Positions 1 to 13,700 of a DNA stretch of 64,000 nucleotides are shown piece after piece (within the stretch, counting starts at the first letter, position 1; every line of letters starts with the position of its first letter). The position numbers were made by a program, and so were the translations under genes. A model generated the notes under the pieces. The model was not told the origin of the DNA. It did no database searches and saw only the letters and a program-made list of their open reading frames with translations. The DNA is from Chionis minor (lineage: Eukaryota; Chordata; Aves; Charadriiformes; Chionididae): NCBI GenBank assembly GCA_013398295.1, contig VZSF01007835.1:638727-702726 (forward strand), in the 5' to 3' direction.

Positions 1-3000
1 TGGCAAAGCAAATTACACTAAGTGCACTTCACTAGAAATGTTTATACTCTGCTGCTGAAAAATCCACCGAGCCAGGCGATAGCGTGGTGCGGTGCTGGCA
101 GAGCAGAGGCAGCCGAGGTGGGGATTGCGCCCCGAGCCAGGTCCCAGCCAGGGTGGGCTTGGGGATGTCACCAGCTCAACCTGGCAGGAGGCTCCCAGGG
201 TGTCTCACATGGGGACAGCGGATGGAGGGTCGGGGGAAAGCGCGCGGCGATGGTTTTGGGCTCCACTTGGGACCGCGCACCTCTGAAAACATCATCTTTA
301 CTGTCTCCTTTTGGCTATCGGGACTATTTAACCGCTGAGGGCAGGTGTATAGATGGGGTCGGCGCCTCCAAGTAGTGTCACAGGGCAAATAGGTAAAATG
401 CAGTCCTGTGTGGTGGGAAAGCTTTTTTATGGTGCCAGTTGTACTTCAGAGTCTCTGGTGGGAGAAGCAGGGATTTTGTAGAGATCCTAGCACTCCTGGA
501 GCAGGACACTCCACAGGGTAGGACCCTGGGGGTGGCTAAGCTGGTTACTAATTACTAGGAAGGTAACCCCCACCAAAAAAAATACATGTAGCTTTTCAAA
601 ACAGCAGGTGGTACGCTTGCATAGCATGTGCAGGCGTGCGTGTGTGTGCACACATGTATTTTTGTGCTGAGGGGGAAGCAAGTGCTTGGCTAAGTAGGTA
701 GAGCCAAATGGCAGGTGATTCAGATGCTACCCCCTATTTCTGGCACCACCGTGGCAGTGCCACTTGAGTCCCCCTTCTCTTCATCAGCCGAAGATAACAG
801 TCTCCAAAAAGGCCCTCCATGAAGCCCTGGTGTGAGCCCTGAAGTCAACAGGCAAAGGGTTAACCGAATTCCCAAAGCAGGTGGGAGTGCAAGTCAGACT
901 GGGTGATATCGCAGACATGTTATTTGAAAAGCTAAGAAATTGTGGAATTCCTCACCTAATCCAACTTCCCCACAGTTTAAAGAAAACTGCAACGCAAGAT
1001 ATCGTTACGGCCAAGGGAGACCCCCCACGAACCTTTCCCTGCATAATCCATATGTGGACACATGCACCACCAGCCACCTCCTATGGTGCTGGGCTTCTAA
1101 TCCTCGTGAGTTTGTTTCCCGGTGGAGCTTGTGGGATGCAGGCCCTACGATCAGCCCCCTCATACCTTGACCCGTAGGAGCTGAAGGTGGCTCCTCCATC
1201 CCTGTGACATTGCTTGTGTGCAACACGTGGCCCTCCCTCGCCCTGCAGTGGTCCCTCTGCCTTTGCCTGGGCTGAGCGCAGGGACACGCTGCTCTCACCA
1301 GGGCAGCCAGAGAGTAGCTAAAACACCTGCGTGCACAAACGTTCCATGAGACAGCACAAACTCAGTGGAAAATGCTCTTCAACTTCAGCAGTCCCCAGGT
1401 TGGGGCATCCCCAGTTACGAGAGGTGGCTGTGGTGAGCCTCTGTAGCTACTCAAATACCTGGATGTGATTAATGATTAGCGAGTGTAATTGCATCAATGG
1501 AAAAATTGTGTCCCCGGTTCAAATCTGCCTGCCAGTCCTCCCTTTATTTTTCCAGGTGGGTTTCTTGCTGAGCCACCTCAGTCCACCAGGTAGATCTTCA
1601 TGCAGAAGAAGAATTTTTTTGTGTGTGTGGAAGTAAGTTGCACAGATTTTTGTTTAGATTTTTTTTTTTTTTGCGTTAAAGGCAACCATTTCAAATATGT
1701 ACAGATCACACGGGTGTTTTTTAGTCAAAACAAGCACAGTAACCACAAGAGGTGCCAGACTGGAACAACCTCTTCTCCACTAACCCAATCCAAAGGGAAA
1801 AAAAAAAAGAAAAAGATGTTTTCCAGAGATAGAATGAATTCGTTTGTCTCTGTGTGTGATATAAGGAGAGAGAAAAATCTAGCAACAGATAGCAGGCATC
1901 CCCTAAAAGGAACTTTTAGAGGAAAGTGACTTTCCCTTCAGGAAACCTTAGTCTTAGAGCTGGGGAATAATTTCAAACCAGCCTGCTGGGTCCCACTCCA
2001 GGGCTCCTGCCATCGGAACCGATGAGTGCCTGCAACTGCTGTTTCTTCCAAGCCGCTTTGGTATCCCTTTCTGGGTGAACCTCACTGTTTCCAAGGAGTC
2101 AGCCCAGGGGCTTCAGGCTTAGCCGGGCAGGCTGAGTACTGCCCTCACTCCCTAATTAACTTATATGAACATCATCTCGCATTTGCCTGAGGCACCAGAG
2201 GGTTTCAAGAGGTCCCATGCCAATCCCTTGCTGAGACCCCACTGATCTAGGGCAGCAGGTCCTGCCTCAAGCCAGAGCCGTCTTGGGGAGGGAAATATTT
2301 TTAGGGATGTCTCACTGATCACCCCACATGCAGCAACGCAACTGGGGCACAAAATCCCTCCGGTGGCTGATGCCTGTTTCACGGCCGCTTTCTCCCACCC
2401 ACCACCATCCTCGCCGTTCCTGGAGACCCACATGAAAGCAGTAATAGCATTGTCGGGGTATACAAAGTAAAAGATGACTCACTGCGAAGCCTTTGCTCCC
2501 ACCTTCAGGAGGCAATCAGATAGGAAGCAATCTCCTGGGGAAGGGGGGTGGAATTTAAGTCGACTGATTTTTTTCTGAAAACCTTTCATTTAGTCTAAAC
2601 AACCGGCTTGGGGTGTTGGCACTTGGCTTTTAAATTAAGCATGATTTTCTGGGCAGGATTCTGCCAGGATGGTTAACGGCTGGATCCAGGTTCTGGTCTT
2701 GGGAATGAAAACAGCTCCAGATCCCCAGAATAAAACAGGAAACCAGCCCTTGAGTTTCAGTAATTGCTTTGGAGGGTCTTCCCTGGACGATGGGTAATTC
2801 ACGGGGACACGAGAGCCAGGGAATAGTGCTTACTCACAAGTGGATTGCATGATTTGCACGAGGCCACCACGGAAGGCTGGGGCAGAGAAAGTAGTTTCCA
2901 CCATGCTTCGAGGGTTTTGGCGGTGGTTCACACCTTCTGGTCTGCTCTTCTCCCTGCCACCAGCACATGGGCTCCAGTTATCGAACATGCCAGCCCCTGC

Positions 3001-6000
3001 AACCTACCTCTCTCTGCCCACCAGTTTCCAGCACCAGGACTGATCCTGTGAGGCTTTTAAAAGACCATCTGCTAGGAGTGAGAGCATTGCAAGCTCCTGA
3101 GCCCAGAGGGAGAACAAAGCTCTCTTGCAGGCAGCAGCATCCCTGCATCCTAAACCTGGCTGCCCCAGGCACAGGGACACCACAGAACCACTCAGACCGG
3201 ACACAACGGGCCACGGGGTGTGAGCACTTTGCTTGGCTTAACCTGGCCGCACTCCAGCCAGCTCCAGCATGCTGTTCCTTGGTGGGAAGGCATTGCTGCC
3301 ACACGTTTACCCAAACAGCGGCTACATCCTCACCTGCCTCTCCTCCAGCTTTGCCATGGCACAGGCTTTGAGGGGCCAGCCACCCAACCATAGACTTTTT
3401 TTGTCACACAAGACGCTCTGGGTCACTCCAACAGACAAGCGCTTTCCCCTGGGGCTTCCTCCTGGGGGATGTTCCTCATCTCTGAAGCCACCCCGCTGCG
3501 GTTTGCGACTTTGTCAGGGAGGGAAAGCAAAGCAGCAAGCCAGGATCCTGGACAAAGCAGGGAAGGACAGTTCTGCGATGAAGTCAGGGGATCGGCAGCC
3601 CTGGCGCTGCTGCTGCCGTGAGAGGTTTCCTGCAGGACCTTCTCTGGTGCATCGAAGCTCCCTGCGCCCCAGCGATTTCCCAAGCAGGGCGTGTGTGCTG
3701 GTGGCCACGTCTCTGCTGGGCTGTCCGCAGGATACGCGCTTTGGTGATCAGAAATTGTCAGATAAAATGGTTTGCAGAGTGGGTTTTGTTACAGAGGTAC
3801 AGTGTGGCAGCCAAGGGGAAAGGCATCGCCCCAGAGCTCCCACCACCCTGAGGGATGAAGACTTCCCTTGCTTCTGCACCAGGCATTAGGTGTTGTCAAA
3901 AAAGGAATTTGTATTAGCACAAATGTGGAGAATATTATAGATTAAGACCAGTGGAAATTTTAGAGGGCTTCTCGTATCTCAAACGAATTTGCTGACAGCT
4001 TGGTTGTGCTTGCTGATTCTGAGCTAACCATATCAAAAGCCCAAGGAAATCACTGCTTGAGGCATTTTGCACTGATTTTTTCCCCCCCTGTTCCTTCACT
4101 GAACCCATTGCAGCTTTTGCCCCCTCACCTTTCTGAAGGCTTGCCAGTCCTGGCTTGCTGAGAGCAAGATAGGCTCAGGATTTGAAAGAGTCACCCACAT
4201 CACAAGCAAGTGCTGGCTCTCCTCTCAGATTTTATTTTGAGCAGCTATAAACTGGAAATACCAGGCTGTCTTGGGTCAAGGCATTGCCACCTGAAATCTG
4301 GGACCAGCTAACAGCACACAACATAGTCAGTGAGGCAGAGTGTCTTCTGCTGCAGAGCCGCATGAGCTCTCTCCTGCCCTGGGAGGAAGACTAAATGAAG
4401 AGCAAGTGCAGGGCCGGAACAAGGAACTCTTTTCCTTCACGGGGATTTATTCTCCTTGTTTGATCCTGGCTTTGGGAAGGGAACAGTAACATCAGCAGGC
4501 TGCCTGGGCTGGTGGCAGGGTTCACTGACACATCTCGACTGTGAGGGGGTACAGGCTGCAAACCAGAATTGTTTTCCAACAGAGATCTTCACTGCCCGTT
4601 GCTCATCCGTGTGTTATTACTTTGTCCTGCAGAGGAGACTCTCACAGCAACAGCATCACTCCCCAGTGGCTCCTGCACCCCCCCTTTGTACTCACTGCCA
4701 CCCTCACCTTTTTCTCAGGGGACAGAGCAGAAAGAGGGGCAATGAGTCTGGGGCAGCAGCGAGAGCATCAGGCACATGGGAAGCCTCAGACACAAGGTTT
4801 GAGTGGAGGAAGGGGGATTTTCTACATACCATTGCCAGGGAATTGTACCCAGCTGCTCCCAGAGCAAGCACCTGATGTTGGGGTGAGGAACCAGGTCCCA
4901 TTGAACAAGCTTCATCTTCCGTTGATTGGAAGACACAAATCTTTTGTGTCAACAGCTGAACTGTCCCACTGAGTAGTTGCCTCTTGCCCACCAAACACCA
5001 CTCCAGTCCAGATGGGCTTAACTTCACCTTCCGGACATTAAATCTCATAAGGCATTGTTCACCATGAGGACTCCTCACACACACCGTCTCGGTTGTGACC
5101 AAGTCTCTCTCAACCATTTTTTGGGTAAGTACAGAAAGCTTCCTTGCTTTCCAGTAGAAAAGCAGGTTTCAGGCAGGTCAGGTGATTCCTGCTGCTCTTT
5201 TCTGCTTGTTCCCCCAGCTCTCTTTCATCCCTGATGTATTTAGTGGTGAAAATGTGGCCTATTGTCTTTTATCAGGCTCGTAAGGGGTGTTAATCAGCCT
5301 GTGGTTGTGCTCACCGTACACACCATCTTCCTAACACTCAGTGCTCCCCTTTCCCTACATAACCTCACTCTGCAAGTGATTTAATGACATATTTATCTCA
5401 TCCTCATCAGGATCCCCTCGCGGGCTCGTCTTAACTCAATCCCAGAGATACCTGACTTAGTTACATTACTCTCTCTAGTTACTGATCTGCGTAGACACAA
5501 GTTGCAAAATTGCCCAATGGTGCTTGAAGAGTTTTCATCTAAAAACCTGTGGGATCTGTGCAGTTAGGAGGGGACCAGGCACAAGTCTTTGCTGATGTGC
5601 ATTTGGGTAACTAATTATATTTCTATTATTGTATGTGAGCAGAGAGGTCCCCCCACCACTGAGGCATGTCATGGAGAATAATTTAGGCCCTTTTCCTAAG
5701 ATAAGAGTTTGTTATAGATACTGCCAAATGTTAAGTCTTTAATTCACTAAAGTAATACAAATTAGCTGCGTGCTGCTCTGTTTGGCCTAAATTCAGAAGA
5801 AACTCTGCCTAAAATGCCCAAGCTTCCCAGAGCTCCCAGCCCACCGAGTCCCTCCCAGCTGCGGTGACAGCATGAAGCACAAGGACTAAGCTGGTGCTGG
5901 GACGGAGGTACAAACTGCTTTGGAAATAAATGCTACAGGAATGATCCCTCAATAATTGAATTGCAGAAATTACTTGGGTTGGAAAGCAATTGTAAGATCC

Positions 6001-6854
6001 CAAACCTAGAACTGAATTAATGGGGGAATTTCACTTGATAGCTTGGAGTGAGTGCTGCAAAATGACCCAAGTCTAAGAGGTTTGTGCATGTCCCTCACTG
6101 GTGTTCCTCATCTCTGGCTCATCCAGTACCCGAGGTCTCCAGGTGGGTTTGTGGCAGATCCATTCCCCCATCCTTTCACAGCTGAGCATCACCAGGCTGG
6201 TGGCTGAGCCAGGGCAAACCTTTGTTTGAGTGTCCTATCATTCCAGCCCCGCTTTAATGTGTTTTCCTGGCGCTTCCCGAGCTGTCCCGGTGCGCAGCTG
6301 AAGCTCTGTGCGCTCCCTCTGCTGGCTACAACATCATTTCATAACCCCTCGGTAGGACCTCGTCCACACCGGGAAGAGGTATCAGCTGTGGTAATGACTA
6401 TCCCCAACAGCAGAATATCGATCAAAGCCGTGTCATGCCTGGAGGAGAAGGACTGCGATGCCATGAAACACCTTGTTGAGTGGGCGGGAGTGAGGATTTG
6501 AGCACCAAGCCCGGTGGTAATGCTGGGTGAGGAGACATCCCAGCTTTGTTTGAAATATTAATATTTATACTCGGGATATAACTCTGTGCTCTGTCAGTCC
6601 TTCAGTGCCAGAGTGAGACAGAAAAGCCCAGGGTTTTGCCACACAACGCAGGTTCTTTAGGGCAGGATGTTATTGCGGACCTCAACCTAGGTCTGCTAAA
6701 AAGGGGATTTCTGGCTTGAAAATGCGTGCCCATCCAACCCAAAAAACTCCATAGGTATGTGCTGCATCCGAGGAAATACTAGACAGGTGAAGTTTCCCTA
6801 GAGCACACGGCAGATAGGTGCGCTGCAGGGTGGTAATTGAACAGTGAGGGTGCA
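1..6854. other. Intergenic DNA on the 3' side of INS; no gene recognised
   Basis: I find no exon with recognisable homology on either strand. The open frames here are uninterrupted but have no family motifs and no convincing splice context; the longest is 206 codons at 3,269-3,889. By the conserved TH-INS-IGF2 order, IGF2 should lie beyond position 1, and 5' non-coding IGF2 exons could fall here, but non-coding exons cannot be recognised by eye. No IGF2 coding sequence (B-domain or A-domain motif) is visible. Confidence 0.5.
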
Positions 6855-7110
6855 ACCATACAAACTTGAATATAGGAAGGTCCAACTGAATATGAGGAGG
6901 AACTTCTTTCCTTTGAGGGTGGCAGAGCACTGGAACAGACTGCCCAGAGAGGTGATGGAGTCTCCAACTCTGGAGACATTCAAAACCCACCTGGACACCA
7001 TCCTGTGCAACTTCCTATAGGGGGACCAGCTCTGGCAGGGGGGTTGGACTAGATGATCTTCAGAGGTCCCTTCCAACCCCTACCATTCTGTGATTCTGTG
7101 TGATTTTGTG
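6855..7110 (+). mobile_element. CR1 LINE 3' end, well preserved
   Basis: The stretch follows the CR1 3'-terminal consensus closely: a segment about an insert of ATGAGGAGGAACTTCTTTCC type, then GCACTGGAACAGACTGCCCAG, then TTGGACTAGATGATCTTCAG, then CCCTTCCAACCCC. It ends in the diagnostic tandem ATTCTGTG octamers at about 7,084-7,105. The 5' truncation is typical of CR1. Its good match suggests it is younger than the other CR1 pieces in the window. The 5' edge is approximate. Confidence 0.93.
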
Positions 7111-9155
7111 AGGGATGCTCTGGGGTGTGAGAGCCAGGCTGGTGGTCCCAACTTCAAGGCTCTGGAGGTTCAGAAACACCACCAAAATCCTCCCTGAAGA
7201 AATACCGCCTTTAAACAAAGACCAGAGTAAGAGCAGAAGCAACCCAACTTGTCATCACTCCACGTCACTGGCCGCGCTGCTGAGAGCTGGCATCCAAGGC
7301 AGCCCAGGAGTTTGCTCGCTGTGCTCCAGCCATCTGCTTGATGTCCCGGCTCGGCTGGTTCCCATGGTCTTGGTGCAAAGTCATACTTCAGCGTCACATC
7401 TCCAGCGAGTTTTCCGCCGACACCTTACATGGTCTGTATTTATTACTCGTCCCCCTGACCTGTTTTGGGGTTCCCTGGTGCCCAAGCCACCTTGCCCTGC
7501 CCTGGATGGTGCTGCCCGCCAGCTGCAGGCAGGGCTGGTGGATCCAGCCGTGGGCTGCCCTGTGCTCCATCCCCTGGCAGCAGCTGGGACTGCAGAAGAA
7601 GGGAAAGCCGTGGCAGGAATCTGGCTTTAACAGATTCCCGGCATTTTTGTGGTGCCCTATTTCAGTGACAGAGACATGGATAATTGCTTTGCTCTGAGCA
7701 GATATGTGAAACCTCAGGAACTTTTCCAGGTTGTGAGGAGTGTGAAGCCCAACAGGAGAGGATGAATTCCTCAGGAAGGGTTCCAGAAACTAAAGCTGCA
7801 CACAGGCTAAAGGAAGAAACCGGGATGTAAAAAGCCTTTTTGGAGATGAAGAAGGCACAGTGATGCGAGGTTAGCAAGGGCCAAGGCGAATGGACTGAAA
7901 GTCACTCCCAGTCCTGTGTTCTCAAATGGTATGCACAGCAAAACGGGGCAGTCAAAGCAATGGCTCCGTGGGGTGAAGATTAAGGGAAAAGCATCTTGAG
8001 AATGACATTGGGGCTCTGTAGTCAAAACCATGAAGGAAAAATGGGCATGACGTCAGTGCTCGGTGCCGCTTGGTGTCCCCGGGGTGAGGTCAGTGATCTT
8101 GTAGGAGCAAAGGAGCTGCTGGAGGAAAGCTTTCTGAGAGGCACTTCAGCCTTTGGTGGTCCTCCCGCCTCCTCGGCATAAGCCAGGCTGAGCCCGGTGC
8201 CCCCTCCCCACCCCGGCTGCATGAGCCGGAGAGGCAACATCATCCCCTCCCCGTCACCGCTGAGAAGCACCTGCGTTTCAGTCGGCCAAAATGCACATGG
8301 GTGCACTGGGAGGCATTTGGACACCTGCCTTGTAACACCTGCACTGGGACCAGATCTGAAAAACAACCCACCTACATTTCATCAGTATTTTGTGGGGTCA
8401 GTTTTTTTCCTCCTTTGGGGTTGGAATTCATTATTTCAGGACAAGGTGTCAGCATTTGGAAAAATGTGGTCAGGTTTAGCTTGCAGACATTTAAAAAGTG
8501 ACTGAAAAAGCAATTTCAGAGGTGGGAGAGGAGCACACTGTGTTTTGTACCCTGAGTGTGCTTTTACTAGGCATGAGTCGGGTCTCGAGCTGTTTCACTG
8601 TGATTTCTCTTTCACCACTGAAATCAGCAGAAGCCGAGGGGCCAAGACAGATTTTATTGGAGGTAAGTTTTTAAAATCCCCCCGAATATTCCCATACCAG
8701 CTAGGAAAAGCTGGAAACTTGGGGGTGCAAGGTCTGCCAGCAGACACATCTGCAGAACCAGGACCATGCTGGGTCCCAGCCTCCAAAGATGAAGAGGTTT
8801 CTGAGAAGTGGAAAAAAGGGTAGAAATTTTTTGCATTAAAACTTCCACAGAATGGTTTATCGTCAATGTAGGGTGGGTGGTGTCATTTATATTTGATTTT
8901 CCGTTTTCCGATTAGAAAAGAGGAAGCTGCGTCGTTTTTCGACAAAAAGTTACATTTCAGAAGTTGGCCGTTCTGTAAAACACCCCCACCCCCAAAATAC
9001 AGCATTGCAAAGCCCAAATAACAAAAGCCTGAAAATCAAAAGCCAAATTTATTTCCGTTATCCATTTTCTTCCAAAATCTGAAAACATTTTGTGGGAAAT
9101 TTCAGTGTGAGCAACCACATGCATCCTAGAAAACCTGGCATTTACCAGGCAGGGG

Positions 9156-9176
9156 AAAAAAAAAAAAAAAAAAAAA
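9156..9176 (+). repeat. Poly-A run, 21 bases
   Basis: This is an uninterrupted A homopolymer. It may be a simple mononucleotide repeat; I see no LINE or retrocopy body immediately upstream that would make it a retroposition tail. Confidence 0.9.
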
Positions 9177-10680
9177 GGCGCCATATTTTGGCTGGCTCTT
9201 ACAGTAACAGAAAGGAGCTCGGAGGAGCCCAAATGCTTTATCCGCCTCCTGTCGCCAGTTCTGAAGCTGGCTGGGGAAGGAGGGAAAGGATTAAGGCTCG
9301 CATCATTTCCTTGTGTGCTCCTACAGCCTTGCTTTGCTTCCCGTTATTGTCCTGGGTCTGCCCCTACTCTGCCCAACAGAACCGGGGGAGGACGTGAGAG
9401 CCAGCCTGGCATCAGGCTCGGAAAAAACCAGCCTCCTTCCTCCCTGCCACATGCAGGAATAATTCACCCGGAGACAATGTGCTGGCTATGACTTTCCAGA
9501 TCAATTTCTAGTGTGACCTAAACTTTTTTCCTGCCCAGGGTGACAGGAGAAGGAGGAAGGGCTATTTTTTTGCTCAAAATAGGTGTCTTTGGTGAAGTTG
9601 GTCTAAATCAGAAGGAATTTGGGGTGTTAACACTGAATCTGTCCAGTGCATGCTTTCTAACTCAAGTCATTGCTACAAGTCAATTATTGAGGAATCATGC
9701 TGCCCATGAAGAGAGAGGCTGTAGCAAGCAGGTTTAGAATTTCCTAAAAAGCTGATACAATGCTTAAAAAAAACAAATCCCAGAGTATAGTCTGAGTCTT
9801 TCTTATATAAAGTGAATCTGTGAGTTCCCAGGGTAATAGACAACACTCTTCTATCTGTGTCTTCCCGGAAAAGGAAATAATACAGTTTTATTAGCTCCGG
9901 GAAAGTGGCAGCCTTCCCTTCCTCTCCAGATAAGCTGAAGCAGTGTGGCCCATCCAGCAACCCAGAGGACATGGTCGCTCACCAAGCCACCGCTGACCCA
10001 GCCGGTTGATGCCCCGCAGCAGCTCCCCTCCATCCCCTCCATCCCCTTTTCTGTGCGCATCGGTCCCCTTTCCTCAAAACCGGAGCAAGGCCCTTTTGGG
10101 TAGGGGTTCACGCACGCAGGAAACAGGGGCAACTTTGGTCCTTTCTTTTCTAGGCAGTGTTAACAACTAGGCAGCCCAAAGAATTTGTCTTGCAATCCCC
10201 TCGGTGGCTCAGCTTTCAATTCTCTATTCAAGCAGCATGAATGAACCGAAGCCTTTATTTGCATTCTCTTCAAATTGCCCTCCACCACTAGCATGAGACC
10301 TTTGGAAGTTTGTTGCAAGAGTAGCAGAGCCAAGATATTTTAGCCGGGCATGATGCCCCACCGCTACCGCAAAAATCACTTCAAAGCAACTGCTGAGTCA
10401 GAATAAAGGGGGTGGATGCATTTGCTTCCCAAAGATCACAATGCAAACCAGTCAGGAGGGGGAGAGGGGAGGGAGGTCAATGGATGCAGCATTCCCTGTC
10501 CCTGAGTCACTTCTCCTGTAGGAATTCATAAGATCTGGCATCTCCCAAGCATATCTGAGCGCAGGGAATGACCCAAGTGAGTGCACAGGGGTTTGAGGGG
10601 GGCTTTATAAAGAAATCCCACCATGGACCACATTTAAGGACACCCTGGGCTGTTACCCATCATTTGGTTTGTTTTGTTTT

Positions 10681-10710
10681 GGGTAGGGTAGGGTAGGGGC
10701 AGGGTAGGGG
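10681..10710 (+). repeat. GGGTA pentamer run, G-quadruplex-capable
   Basis: Five runs of three or four G are separated by loops of two bases (TA), except one CA loop: three GGGTA units, then GGGGCA, GGGTA and GGGG. This satisfies the usual G3+N1-7 four-run quadruplex rule on the plus strand. It is preceded by a T-rich GTTTTGTTTT stretch. It resembles telomere-like sequence but is a five-base unit, so it is more likely a local microsatellite. Confidence 0.8.
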
Positions 10711-13700
10711 ACTAATGTTGCCTGCCCTGCCACAGCACAGGGTCAGCGAGGTGGCAGCATCACGTTTGCAATCCAAGGAGCCATGTGTTCCAGTGTGGAA
10801 AGTATGTAGGGTTGCCTTCAGGCTTCCTTCCCTGGGGTCCCAGAAAAAAGGGGAAAAAGTACCTTTGTTCTTCTTCGGCCTTCACTTTGCTGCTGCTTTT
10901 TAAAAGTGAAGAGCTGGCGCTGTCTGAGCCCTTTATGTTATTTTCAGTTCTGCAAAGCAAAGTGTATTCATAAGGACTTTTTTTTTTTTTTTTTAGGTTT
11001 TCTACAGCTTTTAAATTGATGCAGTATTTTCTCCTGCACCTCCTGGAGAGAGGTGTGGCTCACTGTATGCCATATACCTCCAGGAGAGCTCTTGCTCTGG
11101 GGAGGAAGGAAACAACAGCCGCTGCATGTTCTCTGCAGACTCAGACTCAGACAGGCTCAGACTGCCTGGATCCCCAAAGCATGTGTGGGGCCATCCCTCC
11201 CTCCCCTGACCCTAGGTGGTCACCACTGCCTCCTCTTCCCTTCTCTCTGAAGGGACTTGCTGTCTTCTCTTCCCAGGAGACACAAAGGCAGGGGAATGGC
11301 CATCATGACCCCTTTCTGCTCCTTATTCTTCTCTCTTCTCCTCCAGCCCTGGCTAATCACCAGCTGAGCCCCCAGTGTGTCCAGACCCCCATCTCACGCA
11401 GCATCCAAACCTGCTGCAAAAATACTGGACTGCATCTTGAGCTGGGTAGGAGAGGACGGTCCTGCCCCATCTTAAGATTTCAAAACAATTCCCACTCTGT
11501 GTTTGCTGAAACCTCCTGGAATTTTTCAGCAGAAGGAGATGAGTCCACCCCGGGGTAGCCCAGAGCCTGGCGGTTAGCATGTGGTCTTGGGCAATCGGGC
11601 ACAGTGGATGAAATCCCTGCTCCGATGCCTGCAGAGCGGGCACCTGAACCTCCCGCATCCCTTCAGCCCTTCGAATCCTGCCTTGCTAAAACCAGTCCGG
11701 CCCTGTGGGAAGAGCTGATTTTGATGAATCAACATTTTCCAGCTAAAAACGTGGCATTTGCAATTTCCCAACCAGTCCTAATTGAGAGCATTCAGAAAAA
11801 GCAAACAAACAAACGAGCAAACCAAACAATGGCAAAAAGCAGGAAATGAGCCGGGTATCTCTGAAGAGCTGTCCTCACCCAAGCATCGCTGCTGGGGCAG
11901 GAGTGCCAGCAGATAAACAGCTCTGGGGCAGACAAAGGAACCTCCATGCTCTGTTGGAGGAGCTCAACTTTGCTGCAAACAACTGCTGGTCCCCTTGGTG
12001 CTGAATACGTGTAAGGTATCTCTGAAGTGCCAGATGCATCTCTGATATTACAAATGAGAGCTCCAGGCCGTGCCAGCCTGTGCCTGTCCTTGGAATGACT
12101 CATGTGCCCCATTTCTAGAGAAGTTAGAGGTGTGTCCACAGACTTTGCTATATCTCTCTTCTTCCAGCTGGTTCCATCATCACTACATAGCACTTGGATA
12201 AGTGCTAGTACCAGTCTGGCGTTCGGGCACTCAAGGCTCCTCCCACACCACCTCTTTCTCTTCCAGTAGTCATGCTTCCAACCTTTCCCATCAGCAGGCT
12301 TGTACAATTTTGTGCGGTAGGTACCGATGGAAATCTCAGATTTGCTCTAGAAAGTCTCAGTCTTGCCTCAGAAGAGCCTGCTTTCCATGGAACCCTGGTG
12401 CTGAGTGCAGGATCTTGGTCCTAGATGATGCAGGACAAGTCTGGGTGACTCCAACAAGCCTTCAATTTTCAGCTGTGGAGGGGAGCACTTCTCCTGGATG
12501 TGCTTTCCCTCCAAACTGTACAACTAGTCCCAATGGCAGCATCTCTTCTCTGCCTTTGGGCTCAGGGTGGTATCGCCTCGGGGCGGATGCACATATGGGA
12601 TTGCTGGAACTCCACTGAGTGCCTGAATACAATGGTGACATTGCCATGAGCAATAGCTCTGCTATTTTCATTGCAGTAGCACCAGCCCTGATCTCATGGG
12701 GCTCCAGGACAGGTAGGAGAACTGTTTCTAAGAAAACCCCTATAGAAACCACTGGAGCTATACGCTGTGAGGTTTAGTGGGAGCCAAGTAGCTCAGAAAC
12801 AGCAAACGTCTTGCCATGCTTTCATACCCACAAGACTTTGGCCCAAGGCTGCCTGTCACAGCGGCAAGCTCTACTGCTGGGAGTATTTAGCGGGGCCCAG
12901 AGGAAGGCGTGATGGAGAGGGAGGGAAAGGTGGTGGGGGGGAGCAGCACTGTCAGAGCAGCACCAGTGTGGCAGCTGCAGGAGGGAGCCCCTGTCACCAA
13001 GTCTTGGATAGATCAAGGAAGCCCATATGGAGGGTCACCACAGGGAATTTCTGGTACTTTCCGATTTCCTACTATATCATTGTGTCTCCTTCTCAGCAGC
13101 TCCTCCAGCTGCTCTTTCAGCCCTTCAGTTTGCAGTGGTTTTGCCAGTTTTGTGCTCATGATAGGAATGAGAGCAACACATCCTGGCAGAGATGAGATGG
13201 CAGCTTCCATCTGTCAGCTCCAATGGAGGCAGTCAGATGAGGTTTGTGAAAAGAGGCTGTTGAAACCACAGCCTCCTCTCAGACCAGTTTTCAAACTCTG
13301 CCACCAGCAAAATGCAGACCTGGCCACTCCTGCCACCTCTGCCAGGCTGCGCCTATCCCACGGGGACCTCCTGCATGGGTTCCAATACGCAGAAATGGCA
13401 GTCCCTCGGCAGAGGGGACATGACTCTTCCCCATGCTCCCTGCCAACCTGCCCAGTTGGCATTGCCCTACCAGCTTTTCCTCCCAGAAAGTAGCAATCTT
13501 GGGGCCAGATACTTGAAAGAAGTTTGCAGCAACACGAGCAGGGATGCTGCCCTGAAATGGCCAGCTCTTGGCCGATACACTCAAAACTCCTTCTGGATAA
13601 AAACCACTTTTCTGTACGCAACTTGTCAAATACTTGTGAACAACAAGCAAGACCCGTAGCAAGGCCTCTGCCGGGGCCTCCCACAAGCACAAAGGGGAAC

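Noticed and set aside
3269..3889. 206-codon open frame on the plus strand
   Set aside because: No domain, no coding-like composition, several overlapping frames on both strands.
10681..10710. Interstitial telomere
   Set aside because: The unit is GGGTA (five bases), not the vertebrate TTAGGG hexamer.
11792..12307. 171-codon open frame on the minus strand
   Set aside because: No recognisable domain and no promoter or poly(A) context; likely chance.
13013..13210. Minus-strand open frame with a helical, protein-like stretch (LKEQLEELLRRRHNDIV)
   Set aside because: Looks superficially like a coiled coil, but it is short, no family is recognised and no splice sites with partner exons could be found. 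Left out of the annotation; a translated search would settle it.
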